Shown here: positions 31,890-42,744 of the stretch, piece by piece
Numbering within the stretch: the first letter of the stretch is position 1
Layout: each line of letters starts with the position of its first letter
Source: Panicum virgatum
Taxonomy: Eukaryota; Streptophyta; Magnoliopsida; Poales; Poaceae
Length of the DNA: 64,000 nt
NCBI RefSeq assembly: GCF_016808335.1
Contig: NC_053149.1
Coordinates: 24,589,238 to 24,653,237, forward strand
Direction of reading: 5' to 3'
The notes under the pieces: generated by a model
The model's input: the letters and a program-made list of their open reading frames with translations, nothing else
What the model was told of the DNA's origin: nothing
Databases searched by the model: none
Translations under genes and position numbers: made by a program

Positions 31890-33860
31890 ATGGAGCAGCT
31901 ATCCCTTTTACAGCTCTCTTCACCCAAGAGTGAGTTCTATGAGCCAGCACCCTCTGCTAACCCAATTCTTTCCTTTTAGCTATGAACTCGACTCAGGCTA
32001 CATAGCCTTTGTTCAGGAAAATTCCTTTTCAGGAAGGGATTGTGAAAATCCCTACCATCATCTGCGCGAGTTCGAGCAAGTGTGCTCATGCAAGAAAATT
32101 TCGGGCATGACACACGAAACTCTTAAATGGAAATTGTTTTGTTTTTCCCTTTCGGGCGAAGCGAAGCTATGGTACATTCGTGTCGTAGGCTGTGTGAATG
32201 GAAATTGGATTGACCTTCGGGACAGATTCTATTCTGCGTTCTTTCCGCTTTCACGAATATATGCCTTACGAACGGAAATTTTAACTCTCCGTCAGAATGA
32301 TAAGGAATCAATCGGTGTAGCTTGGGCTAGATTTACCTTATTGGAAAAATCAGGCCCAGATTTGTCATTACCCGAGCACTTATTGCTCCAGCATTTTTAT
32401 GCTGGTCTTGACAAAGAGTCTGCACACCATCTCGACCTTACCTCTGGAGGATCTTTCGCTCATCTTACCCTAACCGAAAGCAGGAGAGTCCTCGACAAAA
32501 TCTTGGACAGAACCTCTTTTGTTTGTATCCACGAGCCAGTTCCCATAGAGCCCGAGATGCGTCAAGCGGAGCCTTCAGAAATTGAATCGGAACCCTCGGA
32601 AAGCCCATTAGTAGATTCAATTTATGAAACCTCTCCTGAACATAAATCCGAAACATCAGAGGGGGAAGACCCTTCACCTCCGGAGTTTCTCCGAAGTATC
32701 GAGCCGGATGTCTTTGAAGACTTCGGCAACACCTCAAGATACTTCTGCCAGAAGCGACCACCAAGTCCTGTCACTCCTACGGATCCCGTAGAAGAGAATT
32801 TTCTTTGGGAGACGATTCAAGAATTCACAACATTGATCAGCAACGAATGGCTGCAGGAAGGAGAATTATCCTTATCTCCAATCTCTCTCAACTCTCCCTC
32901 CTCATCATTCCGTTGCCGTCTCCAAGATCAAAATGTGGACGCTCTCTATAGTCCCGCTGCTGGAGCCAATCTAATGTCAGATGAGTTTGCCTTAGCCTTT
33001 CTGGGCAATTACAAACTCACTCCGACAGACAGACAGCTCAAGAGACCTTCAGGTTCTCTTACGAGCAGCTACGGGATAATCACCGATGTGCCATTTTGGC
33101 ACAATGATGTTAAAATCCGTCTGAACTTCCATATCTTCGAAGATCTCAACTTCGATTTCTTGATAGGACATCCCCTTAAGGCTCTCTTTACGGATGTTCC
33201 TAAAGATGGATGTTTAAACATCAAATTCGGGAAGGACACGTTCCACATCCCCGTGGATCGAGCATTGACATGCTCAGTGGAAGATCTCCCTATTCCAGAG
33301 CCGATCGAGGAAAAAATGGCCACTTCCACCTCCGAGTTTTTTGACTTGGGCCTCGAGGAGGATATCGAGGAAATGCTGGAAGAAGTCAGTGATGCAGAAG
33401 AAGAATCCGGTGACACTTCTGAACTGCTCACGACTGAGAAGCCATCACGACCTCCGATTGAGCTAAAGCCTTTACCTTCCGGGCTTAGATACGACTTTAT
33501 TAATAGCTATGTAGAGTCTCCCGTGATCATTAGCGACAAACTCTCAGAAGAGGAGACGAATAAACTCATCGCTGTTCTAGAGAAGCATCGATCAGTCTTA
33601 GGCTATACCCTACAAGACCTCAAGGGCATCAATCCTTCCCTCTGTACCCACCGAATCCCATTGGATCCTGCAATAGCACCTTCTAGGGAACCCCAAAGAA
33701 GGTTGAACAATGCTATGAGGGAGGTGGTAAAGAAAGAGGTCCTCAAACTCTTAGATGATGGAATTATCTATCCTGTTCCGCATAGTGAGTGGGTAAGCCT
33801 AGTTCAAGTCGTACTCAAGAAACGAGGCATGACGGTGGTGGAAAATAGCAAGAACGAGCT
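31890..33860 (+). pseudogene. Gag-protease-RT(start) polyprotein of C, interrupted
   Basis: The natural start is the ATG at 31890 (MEQLSLLQLSSPKSEFYEP). A frameshift at about 31955-31980 leads into the long frame, with the gag core NPYHHLREFEQVCSC, GEAKLWYIRVVG and LLLQHFYAGLD. An acidic middle region is followed by a retropepsin-like fold with DFLIGHPLKALF. At the usual catalytic position it reads YSPAAGANLMS instead of D-S/T/L-G-A. The C-terminal part enters the RT fingers (PQRRLNNAMREVVKKEVLKL, LDDGIIYPVPHSEWVS) and stops where Tekay LTR sequence begins at 33861. RT palm, thumb and RNase H are absent. Confidence 0.82.
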
Positions 33861-36800
33861 TATAACACCCTAATTTAAATTTCAGCATTTAATAATAAAT
33901 TTATTTGGCTTTATTTAATTTTCTAAGGTTTATTATGCTTAGCCTTGCATTTAATTTAATTTTCTTTCACAAATAAATAAAATTTATTTAAGTTCAATAT
34001 GTTTGTGCATACATGCTGGTGCATAAGTTTTAATTGTTTGAGTGCATAGGAGTTTGATTTCAAATTTGATTTGAATTCAAATAGTTAGTGTGAGTTAGTT
34101 TGAAAAAGAAAAGGAAATAGAAAAGGAAAAGAAACACAAAACCCAGAAACCAGAAACCGGAATCCAGCCCAAAACCCCAAACCCGGCCGGCCCAGTTCCC
34201 CTTCTCCTCTCCCCGCTCGGCCCACCCTCTTCCCGCACGGCCCAACGCGGGCCCAGCTTGCCCTCTCTCCCCACGCGACCCTGAGCTCGCTCGCCCCGGC
34301 CCAGCAGCCCGCTGACAACCGGCCCCCACCGGTCAGCCCGTTTCCGCGCACCCTCCTTGGCTCGCTGACAGAGCTGGCCCGCGCGTCTGCCGTACCATTC
34401 CCGCACGCAGTGAGCTCGCCCGCTCTCTCGTTCGCTCGCTGCAACCCGGTCCCACGCGCCAGCGCCCTCTCCTCGTTTCCTTTTCTTCCTCCTCGCGCCG
34501 GGACTCCTCTGCGCTGTTCCGCGTTGCCCGCGCCGCGACCCCGCTGCCCCGTGGACCGACCCCAATCCCGCAGACCTACCGGCCAGCCACACCGCGCCCC
34601 TTCCTTCTAGAACCTTCATCGCCCGAACCGGGATCACGCCGAATCGTTGGCGATCCGCTTCACGCGCGCACAGATCACGCCCGCGATCTCCGCTGCATCA
34701 ACACCGGGCACGCACGCCGAAACCACCGGCCCTGCCTTTAATTGGCACGCGCAGCACCCGTGTACCCCACCTCTCCACGCCATCGCCGCTACCGCAGCAC
34801 CACCGCCGCACAGCTCCGCCGCGAAGAGGCCCTTTGCCGCCGAGGCCACGCCGCACCCCAGCCCCACCGGAGCCGCGCAGCAGCCTCGCCTCGACGCCAG
34901 GAGCGACCCCGAGGCCTCCAAGCACGACCCCAGCACCTGCAGCGGTGGGATTTGTGCCGGGCGCCACCGCGGGTAAGTCGACCCACCGCCGCGATTCCTC
35001 GCCGCCGATGGACCGTAGTCCGATCTGACCCCCGCTGCTTCTCCACAGAGCAAGCGCGGACCGGATCGTGAGTTCCAGACGCCCGGAGTACCCCTGCATC
35101 GACCTCATCGCCGAGCTTCGTCATGCGCCGCCGCCTGCCATCGACGCCGACCACCCTGCGTTGCCGCTTCGCCCGTGTCCAAGCCTCGGTGAGCACCCCC
35201 GGGCCTTCCTTGTCCTTATGCGCTAGTTGTAGTGGCCCGTATGCCCTTTCCGAGGCCGGAACGGCGCTCGCCGTCGCTCCGCTGTCGCCCTCGCCGCCCC
35301 TCGCCGTGGCGGGCCACTGCGAAGCCCTAATTATAACACCCTAATTTAAATTTTAGTATTTAATAATAAATTTAATTGGCTTTATTTAATTTTCTAAGGT
35401 TTTATATGCTTAGACTTGCATTTAAATTAATTTTCTCTCACAAGTAATTAAAATTTGTCTATGTTTAAAATTTGTTGTTGCATTCATGCTGGTGCATAAT
35501 TTTATTTGATTGAGTGTGGTTTGAATTCAAATACAAACCTGAATTCAAATAGGTTTAGTTTGGTTGAAATAGGAAATAGAAAAGGAAAAGAAACCCACCC
35601 GGCAGCCCACCAGAACCCAAACCCAGTTTCCGGCCCAACCCACTTGTCCCTGCGGCCCACTCTCTCCTCTCTCCCGGGCCTGCAGCCGACCAACTCCCGC
35701 ATCAGCCCAGCCCGCTCACCCTTCTCCTTTTCCTAGCGCGGCCTAGCTCCTTTCTTTCCCCGCAGCAGCCCAGCCTTCCCGCTCGGCCACCCCACCTTGC
35801 CAGCGCCGCAGCCCAGCTCGCGGTCGCCCGCTTGCGCGTCGCCCGTCCCAACCCTCCGGTCCCACCTACCAGTGCCCTGCGTGACGCCCCGCCCGACCAG
35901 CTAGGCCCACGGGCCAACCCGTCTGTCCCGCGCTCTCCTTCGCTGACAAACCGGCCCACCCCGTCAGCCCCGTCTCCCTCCTCCGCCTTCCCCCACGCTC
36001 GTGCAAACAGCCGCACCTTCCGCCCGTGATCTCCGCGACCTTCCCTCAGGCCCGCACGCCGAGATCCCCGGCTCTCCCCTTATATTGCCCCTCGCTCTAC
36101 CCTGCACCTTATCTCGCCACACCGCAGCCACCACCAAACCCTAGCGCCGCCTCCACCCCACTCCGCTGCACTCCACCACGCAGGGCTCTGTGCACCGCCG
36201 TAGCCTCGCCGCTCCGTCGCACCCCAGCCCCGACAAGTCACCGCCGGAGCTCCGCCTAGGCACCAGGATCATTGCCGGCCCTTTTCCCTGCCTCTGCTCC
36301 ATTCCCGTGCGGGAATTTCGTCAAGAACCGCAGCACAGGTGAGCTAGCTTCTCCTGCGATTGCTCGCCACCGGCGAAGCCCAGGCCCTTCTGAGCCCTTG
36401 TAGACCTTCACAGGGCCCTTGCGGACCTCCTTCGTGGATCAGCAGGCCCGGCACACCCCCTTCAGCTACCACCTCTGCGAGCTTCGCCGTGCGGCACCGC
36501 CCTCCATCAATGCCGTCGACACTGCATGGCCTCCCCGTCCGACATGCACCCTCGGTGAGGACCCCTGTACCTTCCCGGTCTTCATGCGCTAGTTTTAGAG
36601 GCCCGTGGACCCTTTCCGAGGCCGGAACGGCGCTCGCCGTCGTTCCGTCGCCGCGCAGACCCGCTACTGCCTTGGCGCTCGCCACTCCGAGCCTCCCCGA
36701 ACCCAAATAACCCCCCAGGTGGACTACGCACATCGCGTACTCCACCCACGGCCAAACCGCTGGCCGAACCGAACCCCGGAGCGGCTGATTTGGCCAACTC

Positions 36801-38311
36801 CGGTAGCGCCCCGCCGCGGGAGCTCTGCTCCGGCGAGCCCCGCCGCCGCCCCGCGCGCCCGAGCTATCTTGTCCACCAGATCCGGAATCAGCGGCCACGA
36901 TTAGATCTAAAGCCCATCAAACCCGAGCCCTCAGATCGCGATCCAACGGCCCTGATTCAAACATACCCCTTCGCCTGGCAATCTTTCTAAAGAGCCCCTG
37001 AGCTTTTGCAGTATCAACCCACAGTCCATCAGTGTTCAAAAAATAATTCCAGTTTGGCCCTGTTTCTTGCACCGAACCCCCTGAGTTTCCTGGTTTTTGA
37101 ACCCGCGGTCCAAGCCCTGCAGTTTTAAGTCCCTGGTTTTTGCGCAGAAGCCCCTGGAAACTCTATTTTTCTTACAGTTAAGCCCCTGGATCTTGTTTTA
37201 AGCGTAGTTTTCGCATTGTAGCTCCGTTTTAGGCGTTCTTTATGTCCACACGATCGTTGTAACACGTAGAATAGTTCTAGACCAGTTTTGTTTGCTGTTT
37301 TTATGTATTGTTATACTGTTTCTTAGTGTTAGCCTTTGTCCACATGTATATTTATGTTGTTGCCTTGTTTTTGGCCATGTGTTCGTGAGTAGACGTTGAG
37401 CTACCGGAGGAGCCCCAGTACCAGTACCCGGAGCAGCCACCACCTTCTGAGCAGTTTGAGCAGCAGGAGCAGTTTGAGGAAGGCAAGTATAATATGAACA
37501 CCACCTATCACTTTTAAATACATTTTCATACTGCATTTTAATACTGTATGCCTATAAGGACTTTCCTAGCCACTTTATTACCTTATATATATCCCTTGGG
37601 TTGCATTTTGGTTAGTTGTGCTAGGTTGCTGCGCTAAAACACACTTGCTCCTTTTTAATTAATTTGATTAATGGTACATGCAACTTAATTTTGGGAGTGG
37701 CCCGCTGGAGTGGCTCACGTCTCGTTAAAAATTGGTTTTTCTAGAAACTTGGTTTAGGGGGCTCGCACTGTGTTTTGTGCTAGTTACTCTCCATAAGGAC
37801 CGTACGTCATTAGAGCGACAACCTGGGATAACCGCGCAACCACAAGACTGGAATGGGACGGTCTTGGCTTACTAATTAGGTCTTTTTGGTTTGGAGTAAC
37901 TTACCTGCGGGGCAAGGGTGGTAAGCTTCTATGGTCCCTACTCCTCTGGCTTGGTCTGTGCTCCGTGTCTTGTACCCCCGTGAGGTGGGCACCGTCGTCG
38001 CTGATCCAACTCTTCGTGGTTACGCCTTACCAACAGATTCTTTGTAACGGCCTTGTAGTGTGTTTGCTAGTCATCTCACCTAAGGAAGTGTGATGAACAA
38101 CTAGTGTAACTCACGACTTGTGGGTAAAGATGTGCAACCTCTGCAGAGTGTAAAACTGGTATACTAGCCGTGCTCACGGTCATGAGCGGCCCGGATCCTC
38201 CTTTTGATTAGTGGGGTTACCTTGGTGGTTTCGGTTTGGTTCTTAGTAGTTCATAATTAATTTTGATTAATTACTATGTAACTGGGTTCATAATTAATTT
38301 TGATTAATTAA
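33861..38311 (+). repeat. Two partial Tekay-type LTRs in tandem, replacing RT-RNase H of C
   Basis: Copy 1 (33861-35331) and copy 2 (35332-about 38286) both start TATAACACCCTAATTTAAAT and match the solo LTR at 47003. Copy 1 stops after about 1.47 kb. Copy 2 runs to the equivalent of about 49985 and lacks the last 500 bases. Both begin TATAACACCC where intact copies have TGTAACACCC. A 25-base string (38250-38274) is repeated at 38287-38311, immediately before C coding resumes. The GC-rich stretches (34100-35300, 35580-36900) are LTR leader sequence. Open frames there are not genes. Confidence 0.8.
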
Positions 38312-39507
38312 GATGAGAACTTCATGGTCTCTGGGTGTGTACCCCCAGGGGAGAGCGAAAAGAAGTTAGTTCAAGAGAGCAGACGCCACCTATGGGATGC
38401 ACCATATCTGTACCGAGTTTGTGCAGATGGGTTACTCAGACGTTGTGTACCTACGGCAGAAGGACAAAAGATCATAGAGAAATGCCATGCAGCACCATAT
38501 GGAGGTCACTATGGTGTATTTCGCACTCAAGCGAAAATCTGGCAGAGCGGTTTCTATTTGCCATCTATGTACGAAGATACAAAGAACTTCATCCGCAGAT
38601 GTCCAAACTGCCAGAGGCATGGAGGGATCACAGCTCGCGACTCAATGCCCCTAAACTACAATCTTCAAGTTGAACTTTTTGACATTTGGGGTATTGACTA
38701 TATGGGACCCTTTGTGAAATCCCAAGGATGCGAATATATCTTAGTCGCCGTAGATTACGTCTCCAAATGGGTCGAAGCCATGCCATGCAGTGTCGCTGAT
38801 GCAAAGCATGCCCGTAAGATGTTCCATGAGATTATCTTTCCAAGGTTTGGCACACCACGGATGGTAATCAGTGACGGAGGGTCACACTTCATTGACTCGG
38901 CCTTCCGGAACTTTCTCAAGGAACTAGGGACAAGGCACAACATCGCGACTCCGTACCACCCTCAGACTAGCAGTCAAGCAGAAACATCTAACAAGCAAAT
39001 CAAGAATATTCTGCAGAAGACCGTGAATGAGATGGGAAGGGGATGGAAGCCGAAATTACCGGATGCACTTTGGGCATACCGGACAGCATACAAGACACCC
39101 ATTGGAATGTCACTCTATCAGCTTGTCTACGGGAAGACTTGCCACTTACCTGTAGAGCTGGAGCACAGAGCACACTGGGCTATCCGGAGGTGGAACATGG
39201 ATCTTAAAATAGCCGGAGAGTACCGGAAGCGCCAGATCTCGGAACTGGAGGAATGGAGAGATAAAGCTTATCATAGTGACTCGATCTACAAAGAAAGAAC
39301 CAAGAGATGGCACGATTAGCAGTTGAAGCCTAAGAACTTCAATCCCGGAGACAAGGTATTGATCTTTAATTCCAGGGTCAAGTTATTTGGTCATGGGAAA
39401 CTACGAAGCAAATGGAAAGGACCGTATCACGTCATCGACACATCACCACATGGAGCCATCACTATACAAGATGACGATGGTAACGCCTATAAGGTAAATG
39501 GTCAATG
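38312..39507 (+). pseudogene. Integrase of C
   Basis: It begins mid-protein after the Tekay fragment, with KLVQESRRHLWDAPYLYRVC. The HHCC zinc domain is visible: CHAAPYGGHYG, then RRCPNCQRHGG. The catalytic core follows with its triad in FDIWGIDYMGPF, MVISDGGSHF and QAETSNKQIKNIL (Asp, Asp, Glu). The frame stops at a TAG (39317-39319) after RTKRWHD, then continues as LKPKNFNPGDKVLIFNSRV and KWKGPYHVIDT, the C-terminal DNA-binding fold. A TGA at 39506-39508 follows NGQ, where family members usually have Arg. The domain is recognisable end to end but not translatable as one piece, and RT is missing. Confidence 0.82.
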
Positions 39508-39934
39508 ACTCAAGCTTTTCCTAGACCATAATAAAGCTCTTGATGAGGAGATAGACGTGATTGACTTAGTTGATCCTGTACTTACATTCAGAAAGAGCCA
39601 TATAGGCCAAAGGGGCAGGTGGGCCCATCCTACCTCTCAAACTTATAACCCCACCAGTTGACCCGCGCAAGCTGGGGCCCACTGGGTCCCAGCCTGGGCC
39701 GGCCGACCTATAGGTCGGCCAACTCTGGGCCGGCCCCAGTGAGGCCAAGCTTCGGGGCATGGCATCCTTGACCCACTTAGAGTCCAATTCCGTGGGGCGT
39801 GCCGACATTTCGCGACGAGGAAAGGAGTCTCGTACCCCTCTTCTTCTCTTCAGAAACCCTAAACTCCATACCTTGTTTCCATCTATTCCCCGAAACCTCC
39901 ATCATTTCCACCAGCATCCTATCATCATCAACCC
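39508..39934 (+). other. Linker downstream of integrase in C
   Basis: This includes the last decayed codons of the polyprotein (LKLFLDHNKALDEEIDVIDL in frame after the TGA) and a stretch with GGCCGGCC motifs. No separate gene. Confidence 0.45.
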
Positions 39935-40707
39935 ATGGCCGTCGAGGGAGAATCCAAAACCGTAGCCACCACACCGGCCATGACCCCTCCAGTGACTCTT
40001 CCAGCAGTCAACTCCCCAATTCCTGCAACTAAAGCATCAATGGAAGACGTGGCAACCTTTGTGCAGCCTCTGGCCATGATCCCGGCCGAGGGGACCAGCG
40101 GAGGACCGGTGGGCGCCACCCTCCGGTCGGCCGACCTGCCTGGTCAGCCGACCAGAGGGCGCGACATCCACCGCCCCCGCTCCGCTGCACGTTCCCCCTC
40201 GCCTCTCAAGATTGCAAGGTCCAGGGCACGTGTGCATAGTCCCTATGGAAGGCCGTCCAAGGAAGCTCCGGCCCCGTTAAGGCCGATCGTTTAGCAGCTC
40301 TTCAAGGATGGAGCGGCAACAGGACCACCCGCATCCCCTCACATCGCACGGGCTGCTCCTGTGACACAGAAGAGCGCTCCGGGATTTGCACAGGGGGCGA
40401 CCCCGACATGGACTCCGGACACTCATAAGAGGAGCACAGCTGCCAGTCCATTGCCAAAGAAGACCAGATCCAAGGAGCACAGCTGACAAATCCTAAAGAC
40501 GACATGACTTCAGATGGACCCACCATTGCCGACCTCACCGCGATGGTCCAGCAGCTACGCCTGGAGAATAGGTGTCTCGAGGACCAGCTTGCGGAAAGGA
40601 AGATGGAGGTGGAGGAGCTTCGGGACGGCCTCCGTCTCTTACGGAGAGGGTTGAGCGCTAAGATGAAGCGCTTGTTTGAGGCTACGGGTCACAAGGACCT
40701 CTATTAG
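39935..40707 (+). pseudogene. Third-frame region of C: basic frame plus coiled-coil frame
   Basis: Frame 1 (39935-40294) starts MAVEGESKTVATTPAMTP and is Pro/Arg-rich with repeated SPSPLK-like motifs. Frame 2 (40504-40707) starts MTSDGPTIADLTAMVQQLRL and has a strong heptad pattern ending GLSAKMKRLFEATG. The two may be halves of one reading frame separated by stops between 40292 and 40500. This is the place of the third (env-like) ORF in ATHILA elements, but the sequence does not resemble those of A or B. I do not recognise a function. The coiled coil suggests self-association. Confidence 0.45.
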
Positions 40708-42030
40708 GAGTCAGCTCCTAAGAAAGGTCGTTATCATAGGTTTAGTTGGGCGCTAGTTTTAATCGTGTCATTTAGGTTTGGGTTAGGCGCACCCCGGTTT
40801 TTATTTCAGAAGTCTGAACTTTGGCTCCCCGGTGTTAATGCCGGCAGAGCCCCATTATCTTTCATATTTGGTTTGTTTTGTCTATGATCGAAGAGCAGGT
40901 CGAAAACAAGTGTGAGGAGGGGGGGAGATTCCATGACGCTACACATTCACGATCACATTCACACGTCACGTGCACCTCCCGCTCTGACTCATGAGTTTGC
41001 ATCACCTCACTTGTTTCCTCCCTTTAGCGTTTCTAAACATGAGTATATCTTCTCAAATTCTTTAATCTGTTTAGGAAATTAGCTAATAAGAGCTCTTGAT
41101 AGATGCCTTGCATAAATGTTTTTTCATACTGCGCTTAAGTTTGTGAACCATATTTTATAGGACCCATGATGCTTGGTTGTTGACTAACGTGATATATCTG
41201 GTTTAAAGTTGATCTTTTCTCTCATGTTGACCAGTTTGGGAATTTTATTTATAAAAACTGAGTTCTTGGTCTTATCTCTTTATCCACCATCCTACCAGAG
41301 CCATACGATACTATCCACTCGCAAAAAAAATTTTGTCTCTTGGTTACATGTTGAGCTTGATCAAATTCTGTGACCCATTATGGTTTTACTTTATTTACAC
41401 ATTTGATTGAAGGTGTTATGCCCAGATGAACCTCGTGCTCCTTAAATGCTGTCTAACAATAGTATTCAAAAAACAAACAGAGAGAGAGATGAAAAGATGG
41501 CATGCCAAAGAAGCATGACCCAAAAAAAAAGAGAGAGAAAGAGAGAAAAGATGGCATGCCAAAGAAGCATGACCCAGCAAATAAAGTCAGACATGAAAAG
41601 GAGCATGTATTTATCTGTGCACTAACCTGATCAGTCGTAAATATGAGTATAAACCTGTGGATCCAATCTTTGATCTTGCAATAGATTTGAGCCAAGCAGA
41701 TGGCATTCTACCTCATCCATCGAAACTCCACATATACCATCAGAGCCGGTGAGGTAAAATAAAGATAAATGCTGGTAAGAAGCTATGAGCGACTCTGAGA
41801 GACCCATGGAAGAGAGTAAGACCATGAACAATTTTTCGGGAAAAAATCTTTTAAAAATCCCCAAGTCTGGCAACATAACGGGATGACACTAGAAGCCAAG
41901 ATCATTCCATTCTTCAACAACTCAAGATATCATGATAGACACATTCAAGTTCACAAGCAAGAGCTTGGTATGGAATAACTTTTGTCCAGGATATTCTATC
42001 AGGAAGCTACCGCTTTACCTCAGTCCTGAC
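40708..42030 (+). other. 3' untranslated region of C with GA tracts and a 31-base repeat
   Basis: Non-coding. At 41479-41576 two GA runs alternate with two copies of a unit starting GAAAAGATGGCATGCC. The block sits about 480-590 bases before the PPT, like the CT/GA block of B (read on its minus strand). Confidence 0.55.
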
Positions 42031-42070
42031 CTTTACTCGGGACGAGTAAAGGACCAAGTGTGGGGGATCT
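42031..42070 (+). promoter_or_regulatory. Hairpin and polypurine tract of C
   Basis: CTTTACTCG-GGA-CGAGTAAAG (42031-42051) is a perfect 9-bp stem. The PPT (AAGTGTGGGGGATCT, 42056-42070) follows and abuts the 3' LTR. Compared with B, the stem carries a paired G-C to A-T change. Confidence 0.75.
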
Positions 42071-42744
42071 TGTTGACGGTCACTAACGACCAATTTTTAC
42101 CATCAACTCCTGCACAAAAAAGGAACCAAAATGTGGAATAAATGCTAGGATAGATTTATTTACTAATAGATTCCACAGATGATGTTCTAGAATGTGTGCA
42201 GGTGATTTTGAGCTAATTTTGCAGCATAATGGTGTGGTTTAATCCAAGACACAACGTTCCGACGAATCAGGATGCGACACGTGTCAGAATATGGAGTATA
42301 GGGCCCGCCAGAGCAAGGAACCGACATGACAAAAGATAAACCTCATTCCATTGACAAGTGGGCCCAGGAATCGACCCACAGGTCAAAATGCAAGGTCGGT
42401 GGGCCCACTGGGAAGCCGGCCGACCAAGCAGGCTGGCCGACCTACCCGTGGGCCCCACCGCCTTTAGGTTCCACGTGGAGGTCTCAAACTGGCTGGTGAT
42501 GGCGGTTTGATGAGGCTCGGCTGCAGCTCACCCCGTGGTTCCCTCCTATAAACACAAGGGGAGGGTAGAGGAATGAACACACACATCTCACCCTCTCAAC
42601 TCACCCTTCCTCCCTTGGAGCTTGAGGCCTTCATCCTAGATGCTTAGGTAGACTAGGAGGTGTAGAAGAAGAGGAGGAGGGTGAGGAGGAGTCGGGGGAA
42701 GTGCCGGGTTTGTCGGCACTCTTCTCCGCTTGTACCTCGACGGA
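42071..42744 (+). repeat. 3' LTR of C, 3' half deleted
   Basis: It aligns to the first 674 bases or so of the 5' LTR and stops after CTCGACGGA (42744; equivalent to about 31179). Beyond that is the gag of A on the minus strand. Confidence 0.85.

Larger units (their letters stand above)
30506..42744 (+). mobile_element. C: pol-bearing ATHILA/Tat-type Ty3-Gypsy element nested in A
   Basis: Plus strand: 5' LTR (30506-31782), PBS (31790-31807), gag-protease-RT start (31890-33860), Tekay LTR fragments in place of RT-RNase H (33861-38311), integrase (38324-39507), two small downstream frames (39935-40707), hairpin and PPT (42031-42070), and 3' LTR (42071-42744, truncated). The left flank GGCAT (30501-30505) would be the target duplication. 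Its right partner is lost with the end of the 3' LTR and about 1 kb of A's gag. Confidence 0.82.

Noticed and set aside
34060..36904. Many GC-rich frames, some over 180 codons
   Set aside because: They lie inside Tekay LTR copies, and equivalent frames in T1 and T2 do not agree with each other.
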